Assembly (NCBI RefSeq): GCF_006829085.1
Contig: NZ_BJTC01000019.1
Coordinates: 1-64,000 of the forward strand
Length of the DNA stretch: 64,000 bases
Source of the DNA: Chryseobacterium sp. ON_d1
Lineage (GTDB): Bacteria > Bacteroidota > Bacteroidia > Flavobacteriales > Weeksellaceae
Direction of reading: 5' to 3'
Shown here: positions 7,312 to 16,412 of the stretch, piece by piece
Numbering within the stretch: position 1 is the stretch's first letter
Layout of the letters: every line of letters begins with the position of its first letter
The notes under the pieces: generated by a model
Database searches by the model: none
Seen by the model: the letters and a program-made list of their open reading frames with translations, nothing else
Told to the model about the DNA's origin: nothing
Program-made: the position numbers and the translations under genes

Positions 7312-9318
7312 TTACTTATTAAAATTTTCAGCAAAGAATCCTAACATTGACTTATAAAGTTCAATCCTGTTAGGCTCTTTTCCAAATCCGTGTCCTTCAT
7401 CATATTTTACCAGATAAGGAACTTCAAATCCTTTGGCACGCATCGCTTTTACAATCTGATCAGATTCATTGATATTAACCCTTGGATCGTTAGCTCCCTG
7501 AACTACAAATAAAGGCTTTTTGATCTTATCAATCTGGTAAACCGGGGAAACTTCCTTAGCGATTTTTGCCTCTTCAGGATTGTCAAGGTCATACCAGATC
7601 TGTTTTACCATTTCTTTATAAGGTTTCCAGTATTCAGGGAAAGAATCAAAGAAAGTAAAGATGTTGGATACGCCTACATAATCTACTCCACAAGCATATA
7701 AATCCGGGGTCTTAATCAATCCCATCAGGGTTGCATATCCACCATGGCTTCCACCGTAAATGGCAACTTTATCCTTATCAACCCATCCCTGTTCAATGGC
7801 ATATTTTACTCCGTCTTCCACATCATCCATTGCTTTTCTTCCGATCTGTTTGTACCCGGCTTTCTGGAATGATTTTCCGTATCCTCCGGAAATTCTGAAG
7901 TTCACCTGAAGCGTTGCATATCCACGGCTTGCAAACAGCTGTGCTTCCGGATTGAATCCCCAGCTGTCTCTGATTCCCTGAGGACCGCCGTGAGGATTTA
8001 CAATCAAGGGAACTTTTTTACCTTCCAGTGCTGCTTTAGGTAATGTAATATATCCATGGATTGTCAATCCGTCTCTGCTTTTAAATTCGATAGGTCTCAT
8101 CTCGGCCATATCTTCTTCCTTCAGCTGTGGCATCAGGTTGTACAGAAGTTTGGTTTGCTTGGTCTTGGTATCATATTCATAATAAGTTCCATAGAGCTTA
8201 TCACTTCCTACAATAACCAGAAGTTTATTATTATTATCATCAGAAGAAACAATTCCAAATTCTTTATCTCCAAACTGAGCTTTTAATTGATCATGTATTT
8301 CCTTATAAAATTTACTTACCGGAACCGTTTCTCCTTTGGTTCCTTCATAGCTGATGTAATCAAGCTCATAGTTTCTGTTTTTACCTGCAGTACTTATTGA
8401 GCTTACATCATATACCGGATTGGAATAAATTTCTTTTATCACAGCATTTTTCTTAAGATCATACAATACAATCCTCGCTTTATCGCTATCAAGGTTGGTT
8501 ACTACATATGCTTCGTCTTTATTTTTAGAATTTTCATTAAATTCTATAATACTGAAGGTATCAGACCAGTCTGCAGATTTGATCAGATTGAATTTGCCGG
8601 TCTGCAGGTCTTTATAATAGGTTTTTGTAGTCAGTCCGTTTTCAAGAACGCTGTATCCTCTCAGATTTCCGTCTTTATCAAAAAGGTAATCATCAATAGG
8701 GCTGTTGACATCTTTATTTTCATACAGCTGGGTCATTTCCCCTGTAACAAAATTAATTTTAAATGGTTCAAAGATCTGTTTGTTGTTTTTATTCATGGTC
8801 ACCACAACGAAATCCGTATCCTTTATCGGAATAATTGACTGTACTTTTACGCCATCAAACGGTGTCAGATCCTTTTGATTCCCACCATCTGTATCCGTAG
8901 CATAAAGGTGTATATTTTCATTTCCGCCCCTATCCTGAGTATAGAAAAGACGTTTTTTGTTCAGCCATCCATACCCTCTTACCAGATCATCTTTTTCGAC
9001 AATAGCTTTGGTAATTTTTCCTGTGCTAAGATCTTTAACATAGACGTGATTTTTTTTATCCTGATCTTTTTCTTTGTAGGAAAGGTACTTTCCGTCAGGA
9101 GAGATTTTAAATGCTGAAGCTTTTGGTCTTGCAAAATAGTCTTCAACTTTGTATTTAAAGTTTCCTTTGTCGTAAGAAATAAGCTTTTCAAGATTGGCTT
9201 TGGAAGATGGCAAAGTAGGATCTCCCGGCAGTTTGGCAGTAGAACTTTGTGCGTTGATCATAATAGTAGACAGTACAATATAGGCTGTACCGAAAATTTT
9301 GGGATTCAGTAGATTCAT
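7312..9318 (-). CDS. Secreted S9-family prolyl oligopeptidase / dipeptidyl peptidase-like serine peptidase
   Basis: The 668-residue protein begins with a signal peptide ending near NAQSS. Residues about 55-400 look like the beta-propeller of S9 peptidases (YLSYKEKDQDKKNHVYV and similar blades). The C-terminal catalytic alpha/beta-hydrolase domain shows HGGPQG (oxyanion region), GGSHGGYAT (Ser about 524), GANDPRV (Asp about 611) and DEGHGF (His about 643), so the triad is complete. It likely trims peptides in the periplasm. Single gene with its own terminator. Confidence 0.93.
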   Translation of the reverse strand: MNLLNPKIFGTAYIVLSTIMINAQSSTAKLPGDPTLPSSKANLEKLISYDKGNFKYKVEDYFARPKASAFKISPDGKYLSYKEKDQDKKNHVYVKDLSTGKITKAIVEKDDLVRGYGWLNKKRLFYTQDRGGNENIHLYATDTDGGNQKDLTPFDGVKVQSIIPIKDTDFVVVTMNKNNKQIFEPFKINFVTGEMTQLYENKDVNSPIDDYLFDKDGNLRGYSVLENGLTTKTYYKDLQTGKFNLIKSADWSDTFSIIEFNENSKNKDEAYVVTNLDSDKARIVLYDLKKNAVIKEIYSNPVYDVSSISTAGKNRNYELDYISYEGTKGETVPVSKFYKEIHDQLKAQFGDKEFGIVSSDDNNNKLLVIVGSDKLYGTYYEYDTKTKQTKLLYNLMPQLKEEDMAEMRPIEFKSRDGLTIHGYITLPKAALEGKKVPLIVNPHGGPQGIRDSWGFNPEAQLFASRGYATLQVNFRISGGYGKSFQKAGYKQIGRKAMDDVEDGVKYAIEQGWVDKDKVAIYGGSHGGYATLMGLIKTPDLYACGVDYVGVSNIFTFFDSFPEYWKPYKEMVKQIWYDLDNPEEAKIAKEVSPVYQIDKIKKPLFVVQGANDPRVNINESDQIVKAMRAKGFEVPYLVKYDEGHGFGKEPNRIELYKSMLGFFAENFNK

Positions 9319-9459
9319 AACTTATATTTTAAGGGTTAAAAGTTATTGAAAGCACCTTTTTAAAATAATAAAATCAAGTGCATTTATACAATAAGACACA
9401 TTATCCCTATAAAATGTTACAATTTTCTATCACTTAATTAAAAAAACATTATGAATATG

Positions 9460-9490
9460 AAAAAGACAGCCTTTCCCGACTGTCTTTTTT
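9460..9490 (-). terminator. Terminator overlapping the DoxX stop codon
   Basis: AAAAAGACAG at 9460-9469 pairs with CTGTCTTTTT at 9480-9489 around a 10-nt loop; the TAA of the DoxX-like gene lies at its edge. It is symmetrical enough to work on both strands, but on the minus strand it follows the DoxX gene directly. Confidence 0.75.
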
Positions 9491-9947
9491 AGTGTAAATA
9501 AATTCCGAAATACCACGTCCAGGCAATTAAAATAACCTGCATGGGAATCCTTTGATAATAAAGGTATTTCATCCCGGGACCTGTATAATCTGCTTTAAAA
9601 ATATTGATCTTTTTCCTGGATGAATTGATGTTGGCAATAAAAACCAATACATAAAAAATGACCAGTAAAACAGCTGTAGTTTCACGGACGGACGGAATCA
9701 TAAGTCCAATCCCTGCCGCAATTTCCAGTACCCCTGTAAAATAGACCCAAAACAGTTTTCCGGGAATAAAATCAGGGATCATCATTGCCATTCCTTTTTG
9801 GAATTTAAAATGCGAAAAGCCTGTAAAGATGATAAAAACAGCCATTCCCAGGTTTCCCGAAAATATAAAATCCGGTTTCCCCTGAAAAAGAAAAGTTGCC
9901 AGCAAAGCCAGAATACATGTTCCAAAAAGTATGACAAGTAGTTTCAT
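9489..9947 (-). CDS. DoxX-like four-TM membrane protein
   Basis: This 152-residue protein has about four hydrophobic helices (4-24, 34-50, 68-86, 92-110) and a terminal one (130-150). The pattern with VYFTGVLEIAAGIGLMIPS is typical of the DoxX/SURF4 superfamily. Members are quinone- or redox-linked membrane proteins, but most, like this one, have no assigned reaction. It lies 86 bp after the SRPBCC gene on the same strand. A second DoxX-like gene is at 30868. Confidence 0.8.
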   Translation of the reverse strand: MKLLVILFGTCILALLATFLFQGKPDFIFSGNLGMAVFIIFTGFSHFKFQKGMAMMIPDFIPGKLFWVYFTGVLEIAAGIGLMIPSVRETTAVLLVIFYVLVFIANINSSRKKINIFKADYTGPGMKYLYYQRIPMQVILIAWTWYFGIYLH

Positions 9948-10033
9948 AGTTGATAATAGGTTGCAGGTTACAGGGATTAGGCTCAGGTATCAGTTTTAAA
10001 CTTGAAACCTTGAACTCTAAACGTTGAATTATA

Positions 10034-10492
10034 TTATACTGAATCAAGGTTAACGCCTTCAGCAAGACTTTTCACAATCATGAGCCCTTTTGTAAATCCA
10101 GTATTGAGATGATCCTGCCATTCTTTTTCAACCTGAACCTCTGTATGAAGTTTTGTTTTCCCATCGAAGTCGATCAGGAAATATTTCTCAAAACTGCCGC
10201 TCCATTCCATTACTTCTTTGCTGTGTGTATCTTCATGACCTTCCTTATCTATCATCCCCAGATGCTTGAATACCACCTGTCTGGGTTCATCCAGACTGTC
10301 TATAGTAGAGACCATTCCTTCTCCGTGGGCATTGACAAAGTACGTTTTTCCACCTACCTTCCAGTCGGATTTCATGACAGATCCTTCTCCAAAATACCGG
10401 GTCCACTCACTGTATGTTTCTGGACTCCAGAGAATGTCCCAGACTTTCTGCATGGGAGCATCAATGACTGTTTCGTATGATAAGGTTTCCAT
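10034..10492 (-). CDS. SRPBCC (AHSA1-like) domain protein
   Basis: The 152-residue single-domain protein begins METLSYETVIDAPMQKVWDILWSPETYSEWT, the classic N-terminal strand-helix of the START/SRPBCC hydrophobic-pocket fold. WSGSFEKYFLIDFDGKTKLHTEVQVEKEW fits the later strands. Such proteins bind small hydrophobic ligands; the ligand here is unknown. It is the second of two adjacent SRPBCC genes and looks like a tandem duplicate of 10533-10961 (shared LSYE-I-A--KVW--LW motif). Confidence 0.88.
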   Translation of the reverse strand: METLSYETVIDAPMQKVWDILWSPETYSEWTRYFGEGSVMKSDWKVGGKTYFVNAHGEGMVSTIDSLDEPRQVVFKHLGMIDKEGHEDTHSKEVMEWSGSFEKYFLIDFDGKTKLHTEVQVEKEWQDHLNTGFTKGLMIVKSLAEGVNLDSV

Positions 10493-10532
10493 ATTTTAAC
10501 TTTTTATGATTCGTATTATTTTTTAGCAGATC

Positions 10533-10961
10533 CTAGAGTTGATTTTCCGCAAGATGCTTAACGAGTGACATGGCTTTTGGGAATTTTTCCTCAAAAAACT
10601 CTTTAAATTCTGCAGGCGTCTGAATTTCTGCTTTCAGTAAAGTTCCCTCTTCATTCTCATTCAGAAAGTACGCTTCTGTAGCTTCACCCCAATCCTGAGG
10701 AACTTCAATACCATCATAAACCTCTCCCAGATGCAGAAATCTTATTTCTTCATTAGGAATTACTTTTTCAACCCTACTGTACATTCCGTTGTTTTTAGGG
10801 TCAAGGAATTTAACGATATTATTTTCTTCGAGGGTTCCTTCATAAAAAGAACCGTCTGTAAATGCCGATGTCCATTGCCTGTAGGTAATATCGCCCCAAA
10901 GGACACTCCATACTTTTTCAGGTTCGGCATTGATTTCTATTTCGTATGATAATTTTTCCAT
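10533..10961 (-). CDS. SRPBCC domain protein, paralogue of its neighbour
   Basis: The 142-residue protein starts MEKLSYEIEINAEPEKVWSVLWGDITYRQWT and shares its layout with the gene 40 bp downstream, including a central N-x-V-x-F/Y-L-D segment and a C-terminal helix ending LVKHLAENQL. Both form one short operon. Ligand unknown. No catalytic residues are expected in this fold. Confidence 0.87.
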   Translation of the reverse strand: MEKLSYEIEINAEPEKVWSVLWGDITYRQWTSAFTDGSFYEGTLEENNIVKFLDPKNNGMYSRVEKVIPNEEIRFLHLGEVYDGIEVPQDWGEATEAYFLNENEEGTLLKAEIQTPAEFKEFFEEKFPKAMSLVKHLAENQL

Positions 10962-11081
10962 TTTTTAAGTATTAAGTGGTGGGTAATGGGTGAGAGGGTT
11001 TGAGAGTGAGAGAGTTTTAGGGTGAGTGAAATTATTGATCAATCACTTCTAACTTCTAACTTCTTGCCCCTGGCTTCTCAT

Positions 11082-11915
11082 TTATCCTCCGACAAAATCA
11101 CCACCGTTAATATGAATGATTTCCCCGGTGATATAACTTGCATCTTTTGAAGCAAGAAAAACATAAGCTGGTGCTACTTCAGAAGGCTGTCCCGCACGTT
11201 TCAGCGGAGTATCTTTTCCAAATGTGGAGAGATCATCAAAAGCTTCTTTCACCAGCGGAGTCCAGATAGGCCCGGGTGCAATTCCGTTCACCAGAATTTC
11301 TTTTTCGGCGAGATTATCTGCCAAAGACCGGATAAAAGATAAAACAGCACCCTTTGTCGCCGCATAATCTATCAGATGATCGCTTCCGCGGTATGCTGTG
11401 ACAGAAGTTGTACAAATGATCCGTCCTCCTTTTCCTATCAGCGGAAGAAAATTTCTGGTGAATGAAATCATGGAAATGATATTGGTTTCAAACGTTTCCT
11501 GAATCTGTTCATCAGAAATTTTTTCCAGACTGGTTTTCGAGGTATGAATTCCGGCGTTATTGACCAGAATATCAAGGCTCTTCCACTCTGCTTTAATTTT
11601 GTCTGCACACTTTGTTCTGAATGTTTTCCTGGTAAGATCTCCTTTGATCAGAATACACTTCTGCCCTTCTTTTTCCACCAGCTTCTTGGTTTCTCTCGCA
11701 TCATCATCGCTTTCTTTATAGATAATGGCGACATCTGCTCCTTCTCTGGCAAAATGAACTGCTACAGCCTGTCCTATGCCACTGTCTCCCCCGGAAATCA
11801 CTGCTTTTTTACCCTGCAGCTTCCGGCTTCCCTGATAATCATTCCGGATAATCTCCGGAAACAGCCCTTCTTTAGGGATTTTTGACTTAGAGTCTGATTT
11901 GTTCTGTGTTTTCAT
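11082..11915 (-). CDS. SDR-family oxidoreductase (YghA / glucose-dehydrogenase-like)
   Basis: The 277-residue protein has the Rossmann motif ISGGDSGIGQA (TGxxxGIG type), NNAG (in ILVNNAGIHTS), a catalytic Ser region (TTSVTAYRG) and Y-x-x-x-K in DYAATKGAV. The N-terminal extension with KIPKEGLFPEIIRNDYQGSRKLQGKKA is typical of the YghA/general-stress-protein-39 subgroup. I chose ATG 11915 rather than the TTG two codons upstream. It probably reduces aldehydes or ketones with NAD(P)H; substrate unknown. Confidence 0.92.
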   Translation of the reverse strand: MKTQNKSDSKSKIPKEGLFPEIIRNDYQGSRKLQGKKAVISGGDSGIGQAVAVHFAREGADVAIIYKESDDDARETKKLVEKEGQKCILIKGDLTRKTFRTKCADKIKAEWKSLDILVNNAGIHTSKTSLEKISDEQIQETFETNIISMISFTRNFLPLIGKGGRIICTTSVTAYRGSDHLIDYAATKGAVLSFIRSLADNLAEKEILVNGIAPGPIWTPLVKEAFDDLSTFGKDTPLKRAGQPSEVAPAYVFLASKDASYITGEIIHINGGDFVGG

Positions 11916-11962
11916 ATGCAAATCTTTTCTCTAAATACCATCAAACAATACGCCGAAATAAA

Positions 11963-12829
11963 TTAAGAACGATAAGCTTCTTCCAGATCCTGAATGATGA
12001 TTTTCTGCATTTTCATCATGGCCTGAACTACTTTATAGGCTTTTTCCTGATCAGAATCATTCATCAGCTGAATAAGTCTTTTAGGAACAATCTGCCAGCT
12101 CAGCCCATATTGATCTTTGAGCCAGCCGCACATACTTTCTCTTCCTCCGTCTGCAGTCAGTGTATTCCAGTACTTGTCGGTCTGCTGCTGATCGTCTGTC
12201 ATGACAACCAATGATATTCCTTCATTAAAATCAAACGGGTGATCATAGGAGTTGTCCATGCAGAATAAGCTGTAATTATCAATTACAAAATGGGCATGCT
12301 GAACATTTTCTGCCGGTTCCGGAATATCATGTCCCTCACTTCCTGCTCCATACGTCAGTACATTTCCTATGCTTGAGTTCGGAAAAGTCCTGGTATAAAG
12401 CTCCATGGCTTCTTTTGCTTTTCCATTGTTCTGGTGGATGAACATTAAAGTAGGAATTATTTTCTGATCATTTGCTTTTTCTCCCAAAAACAATTGCCAG
12501 GTCACTCCATATTTATCCTGAACCCATCCGTATTTTGAGCTCCATGAATAAGATCCCAGTTCCATTAAGGCGATCCCTCCATCCAATAATTGGTCCCAGT
12601 ATTTTTGAACCTCATCTTCCGTTTCACAGATTACCATAAAAGAAACAGAAGGATTTTTTTTGAATTGCGGGCCGCCATTTAACAGCATCAGCCTTTGTCC
12701 GAACAGATCAATATTCATCACGACAGGGGTATCAGCTGTAATCTCACCTCCAAAAATTTTACAGTAAAATTCTGCAGATTGTTTAGCGTCTCCATCATAC
12801 CAGAGACACGGGAAAATATCGTTATTCAT
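11963..12829 (-). CDS. Two-domain VOC-superfamily protein (PhnB-like)
   Basis: The protein (288 residues) contains two PhnB-type VOC modules, about 1-135 (IFPCLWYDGDAKQSAEFYCKIFGG) and 145-285 (IIPTLMFIHQNNGKAKEAMELYTRTFPN), each ending in the WQLF/WQIVPKRL signature. Such proteins are often mislabelled as 3-demethylubiquinone methyltransferases. They bind metals or small molecules in a paired beta-alpha-beta fold. Reaction unknown. It is part of a run of VOC, SRPBCC and DinB genes extending to 20.4 kb. Confidence 0.88.
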   Translation of the reverse strand: MNNDIFPCLWYDGDAKQSAEFYCKIFGGEITADTPVVMNIDLFGQRLMLLNGGPQFKKNPSVSFMVICETEDEVQKYWDQLLDGGIALMELGSYSWSSKYGWVQDKYGVTWQLFLGEKANDQKIIPTLMFIHQNNGKAKEAMELYTRTFPNSSIGNVLTYGAGSEGHDIPEPAENVQHAHFVIDNYSLFCMDNSYDHPFDFNEGISLVVMTDDQQQTDKYWNTLTADGGRESMCGWLKDQYGLSWQIVPKRLIQLMNDSDQEKAYKVVQAMMKMQKIIIQDLEEAYRS

Positions 12830-13126
12830 AAGTTTAATGTTAATTTGATTTTTGTATTGTTTGTATATTTCAGAAAATTTTTAAGCGGAGTTAAAATTCT
12901 TTTGTTTTCTTTATCTCACAAACCCAAAAGTTCAGTAGTGAACAGTGATACAGGAATCCAAAGTTCTTAAAACCCGTGAAGTTTCTATGTTGACAGAGAG
13001 CTCTATTATTAATTTTTTAGTCAAAATTATGTCAGACAACAAAAAGCAAAAGAAATCTATGTCCTTGCACCTAAAGATTTTGTGTTACCTGATGCAATGA
13101 CACATTAAAAATCTATGCTGTATAAT

Positions 13127-13384
13127 TTATACTTCCTTAAAACACATCTGATGTTCTTTCATGTAATCTTTCAGCTTCATCATTGTATTCTTACCAAAAC
13201 CATGAAGCTGCATGATTTCTTTTTCGGAATAATCTGACAGTTTTTCCAAAGAATCTATTTTTTCTTTTTCCAGTGCTCTTCTTGCGCGTATTGCAATTAT
13301 CCCCTGAAGAAATCCTTCCTTTGGGTCATAATTAAAAGCATACATAGAATTTAAACTCTTTGACATGATAACTAAATTGATCAT
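13127..13384 (-). CDS. Stand-alone RNA polymerase alpha-CTD-like protein
   Basis: The 85-residue protein contains AIRARRALEKEKIDSLEKL...LHGFGKNTMMKLKDYMKEH, which matches the helix arrangement of the RNA polymerase alpha C-terminal domain (paired helix-hairpin-helix, GxGKxxxxxxK). It has no alpha N-terminal domain. It may bind DNA or sigma/activators, or be an unrelated HhH protein. Start at 13384 or at the Met of MSKSLN (13366); the longer start has a near match to the -7 box five bases upstream. Confidence 0.7.
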   Translation of the reverse strand: MINLVIMSKSLNSMYAFNYDPKEGFLQGIIAIRARRALEKEKIDSLEKLSDYSEKEIMQLHGFGKNTMMKLKDYMKEHQMCFKEV

Positions 13385-13401
13385 GGCTACAAAAAATATT
13401 G

Positions 13402-13815
13402 TTAATGATTCTCCACATACTTGTGGAAATTGTTGAGAATGGCATACCAGCCATCCCGCTGCATTTCCACAGAATTTTGTTTTTCCGGATCGAAAATTTC
13501 AATCACTTTCGTTGTATTGTCATCTATTTTATCGAAAATAACTTCTACTTTCCTCCCGTCCTCCAAATGATATTTGATCACCTGATGAGGTATGATTTCA
13601 TCATACACTCCTTCAAAATCAAACCCAAAGCTTTTGTCTTTCGCTTCCATCCTGTTTTTGAATTTACCTCCTATTTCAAGATTATTTTCAGAACTGGGAC
13701 AATGCCAGCTTTCATGGGCGAAGTTCCATCTCGTAATATGTTTGGGTTCATTGAAATAGTTCCAGACCTTTTCAACCGGTGCTAAAATTGTGATGTCTAT
13801 TTTAATTGGATCCAT
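13402..13815 (-). CDS. SRPBCC domain protein
   Basis: The 137-residue protein opens DPIKIDITILAPVEKVWNYFNEPKHITRWN and contains FDFEGVYDEIIPHQVIKYHLEDGRKVEVIF, a standard AHSA1-like SRPBCC fold. It lies 17 bp upstream of the alpha-CTD-like gene on the same strand, so the two are likely co-transcribed. Ligand unknown. Confidence 0.9.
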   Translation of the reverse strand: MDPIKIDITILAPVEKVWNYFNEPKHITRWNFAHESWHCPSSENNLEIGGKFKNRMEAKDKSFGFDFEGVYDEIIPHQVIKYHLEDGRKVEVIFDKIDDNTTKVIEIFDPEKQNSVEMQRDGWYAILNNFHKYVENH

Positions 13816-13891
13816 AGTTCTGATTTTTTAGTTGAAACAAAGAGCTGCCCATACAACGGGCATCTCTTTTTATAATGAGTTAAATATAGGA

Positions 13892-14323
13892 TTATTTTGC
13901 GTATTCTTCATTATAGTTCACCATCCAATGAACACCATATTTATCCTGGAAGCATCCGAAATAGTCTCCCCAAAACTGGTCTTCAATAGGCATTTCCACA
14001 TTTCCGCCTTCAGAAAGTTCTTTAAAAATCCTGTCTGCTTCGCTTTTGGAATCGGGGAAAATAGAAACATAATTGTTGTTTCCTACAGTAAGAGTCTGTC
14101 CAAATCCAGGAACAATATCAGATGCCATTAAAAGATCGTTCCCGATAGGCAGGGCAACATGCATCACTCTGTTTTTTTCTTCTTCTGAAAGGTTGTCGGT
14201 ACCGGGAGCATTTCCCATTTTATGAATTCCACCAACGAATTCACCACCGAAAACAGATTTGTAAAAATTGAACGCTTCCTCAGCAGTTCCGTCAAAATTC
14301 AGATACGGATTTAATTTAGCCAT
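13892..14323 (-). CDS. VOC-family (PhnB-like) protein
   Basis: The 143-residue protein starts KLNPYLNFDGTAEEAFNFYKSVFGG and ends QDKYGVHWMVNYNEEYAK, the hallmark of single-module PhnB-like glyoxalase-fold proteins. It is close to homologues widely seen in soil Bacteroidota. No enzymatic activity is proven for the group. A separate gene with 76 bp to the next SRPBCC gene. Confidence 0.92.
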   Translation of the reverse strand: MAKLNPYLNFDGTAEEAFNFYKSVFGGEFVGGIHKMGNAPGTDNLSEEEKNRVMHVALPIGNDLLMASDIVPGFGQTLTVGNNNYVSIFPDSKSEADRIFKELSEGGNVEMPIEDQFWGDYFGCFQDKYGVHWMVNYNEEYAK

Positions 14324-14440
14324 GATTTTTAATTTTAAAGTTAATATTATAAAATATAGGTTCTATGATTGATCCATTAAGAATTATTTAAGTTAATATG
14401 AATAGTAAATTCAGGTGAGTTATACTATTTTTCAAAAATC

Positions 14441-15217
14441 TTAATGGTTTAAAAACTTTTCTACCTCTCTGACGGTAAAGTCTATTAAGCCTGTATCAAT
14501 ACTTCCGTCAAAATCCGGCATCATATAAATGCCGTGTGTAACGGGAAGTATCATTAATCTGGAGCCTTTCACCAACCGCCACATTTCAGCAGCGTGTTCC
14601 GGCTTCATCACATCTTGATCACCACTGATGAATAAGGTGGGTGATTTTATGGAAGACAACACCTCATCATCCCAGTCCTGAAAAGTCTGCATTCTTGTAC
14701 AGTCTTTCTCAAAAAGATTTTCCAGTTTTGAAAAGTCCGGATTGAGACTTAAAAAATTAATTTTGAAAGGTTCCGGCATCGATTCGAATGTGGCTTCCTG
14801 CATTCCTTCAAAAAAGCCGTCTATCATTCCGCTCCTTTTATAGAAAGCTGATGCAACGACTAATTTTTCAACAATACCGGGATGACGGTAGGCAATCTGC
14901 ATCACCGTACTTCCACCGTTGCTGAATCCCCAGAATGAGGCTTTTCCTATGTTCAGTTCTGCCAGAACTCCTGCAACATCGTCCGCATCCTGCTCAAATG
15001 TTTCAGGAATATTGCGGTGTTCGCTTCTTCCATGATTTTGTAAATCGATTCCTATGAGCTGGAATTTGCCGTCCAGTCTTGTAATGACTTCTCTGAAATC
15101 ATACAGAATTGAAGATCCGCCTCCATGAATCAGAACCAGAGGTTTTCCTGATCCATAGATCTCATAGTATAACTGAATTCCGTTGACCTTTTTATAGCCT
15201 TTTTCTACTGGATTCAT
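14441..15217 (-). CDS. Alpha/beta hydrolase
   Basis: The 258-residue protein shows the oxyanion motif HGGGSS, nucleophile elbow GFSNGGS (Ser near residue 100), the acid in SGDQDVMKPEH and the final His in VTHGIYMM. The order and spacing fit the fold. It starts 2 bp after the DinB-like stop codon, so translation is probably coupled. Substrate unknown; likely a small ester or lactone. Confidence 0.92.
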   Translation of the reverse strand: MNPVEKGYKKVNGIQLYYEIYGSGKPLVLIHGGGSSILYDFREVITRLDGKFQLIGIDLQNHGRSEHRNIPETFEQDADDVAGVLAELNIGKASFWGFSNGGSTVMQIAYRHPGIVEKLVVASAFYKRSGMIDGFFEGMQEATFESMPEPFKINFLSLNPDFSKLENLFEKDCTRMQTFQDWDDEVLSSIKSPTLFISGDQDVMKPEHAAEMWRLVKGSRLMILPVTHGIYMMPDFDGSIDTGLIDFTVREVEKFLNH

Positions 15218-15219
15218 TG

Positions 15220-15744
15220 CTAATATTCAAGGTTTTCGTCAACATCATATTTCATTCCCGGATAATTTAAAATCCTACGCATCAAACCTATCTGTCCGCA
15301 TAAATAGTCTTCACGGCCAATACACATTCCGACAAAATTGAGTTTTGTTTCTTTGATAAAAGGGATATTCATTCCTATTTCAAATATTTCATCCAGTTCT
15401 ACATCTGTTACTTCATGAAGTCTTTGATATACTTTAGCAGAAATTGCATGAAAGTTTTCTTTCAATTCAGCCAAAGTCGGATATTTAAAGCTTTCATCGA
15501 GTGCTTTTCCCTGGAAAAACAAGTCATTATAAAGATCCTGTTCCTCAAGTCCCAATACCGCACCCAGGCCGTAGCGCATATTGATAAAGTTTCCTGCCAT
15601 CCATACAATATGATTGGTTTTATTTTCAATTCTTTTCAGAGCATCTTCTTCCGAAATGCCTTCCAAAACATTCATAAAGCTTTGGGAATGCATTCTGTAA
15701 GCCGGAATAACGAGTTCTATTTTTTTTGATTTTGGGGTGTCCAT
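15220..15744 (-). CDS. DinB-like four-helix protein
   Basis: The 174-residue protein contains IVWMAGNFINMRYGLG near residues 46-61 and CIGREDYLCGQIGLMRRIL near 140-158, matching the helix-rich DinB/YfiT-type fold in which three histidines normally hold a metal. Here the usual H-x-x-W and H-x-G-x-x-x-x-x-R histidines are replaced (VWMAGN, EDYLCGQIG), so metal binding is doubtful. Coupled to the hydrolase gene that follows. Confidence 0.7.
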   Translation of the reverse strand: MDTPKSKKIELVIPAYRMHSQSFMNVLEGISEEDALKRIENKTNHIVWMAGNFINMRYGLGAVLGLEEQDLYNDLFFQGKALDESFKYPTLAELKENFHAISAKVYQRLHEVTDVELDEIFEIGMNIPFIKETKLNFVGMCIGREDYLCGQIGLMRRILNYPGMKYDVDENLEY

Positions 15745-15784
15745 TTTAATTAGATTAGAAGTTAGAGGTTAGAATTTGGGATAA

Positions 15785-15860
15785 ACTCAAAGGCGCTACA
15801 GATTTTACAGACTGTGTATTTTTAAGGTGCGAGGATTTTATCTTCGATGAAAACTGTACT
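15785..15860. repeat. Dispersed intergenic repeat, family R1 (short copy)
   Basis: Contains AAAGGCGCTACAGATTTTAC and AAGGTGCGAGGATTTTATCT with the same order as the copies at 4540 and 44469. It fills most of the 174-bp gap between the two DinB-like genes. Confidence 0.6.
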
Positions 15861-15918
15861 TTTCTAAAATAGTCTGGAAACTTCTGCAGTTCATTTATTA
15901 TTCCGAACAAAAACCAAG

Positions 15919-16380
15919 TTATTTTATTGCGCCCGGTTTCCCTAAAATTCTCCTGAGATAGCCCAGCTGTCCGCTGTGGTATATTTCATGAAGGCTTAGG
16001 GTGGAGATATCTTTAACCATTTCAGTTTGGAAGCTGTTAAGAGTGTTGAGTTTTGCTTCCAGTTTGTCCTGAGATTGTTTTAAATAGGATTTTAATTCTT
16101 CGAAGCTAACCAGTTTATCTTTGTGATCCAGAGCAATTTCACCTCTGTTGTAGAAAGAAAATTTTTCGCTGTCCCACACGGATTCTTCTCCTAAGATATT
16201 CAGTAAAGGATTTCTGATGTAGATCAAATGTCCAAGAATCCAGTTCATACAGTTGGCTTCACCGTTTGGAAAAACCATAGATTCTTCATTCGTAATGCCT
16301 TCAATATTGGAACTGATTACATAATAGGTACTGACTACCTGGTTTTTTATCAGTTCGACATCGTTTGCCTGTGTTTCCAT
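15919..16380 (-). CDS. DinB-family protein
   Basis: The 153-residue protein starting METQANDVELIKNQV shows NWILGHLIYIRNPLLNILG and LHEIYHSGQLGYLRRILGKPGAI, the conserved second and fourth helices of DinB proteins, with H in GHL and H in YHSGQLG as putative metal ligands. The upstream reading frame extends into the VOC gene, but ATG 16378-16380 fits family starts. DinB proteins include thiol S-transferases; no reaction can be assigned. Probably in the Crp-linked operon. Confidence 0.88.
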   Translation of the reverse strand: METQANDVELIKNQVVSTYYVISSNIEGITNEESMVFPNGEANCMNWILGHLIYIRNPLLNILGEESVWDSEKFSFYNRGEIALDHKDKLVSFEELKSYLKQSQDKLEAKLNTLNSFQTEMVKDISTLSLHEIYHSGQLGYLRRILGKPGAIK

Positions 16381-16412
16381 GTAGCTGTTATTTGATAGTT
16401 GGAAGACAGCAA

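Noticed and set aside
9805..10065. 86-residue minus-strand frame overlapping the DoxX gene
   Set aside because: It is mostly an alternative frame of the DoxX gene and its upstream spacer, with no promoter or family signal.
12830..13126. Hidden gene between the VOC and alpha-CTD-like genes
   Set aside because: The plus-strand frame to 12970 lies opposite the VOC start and has no ribosome site or recognisable domain.
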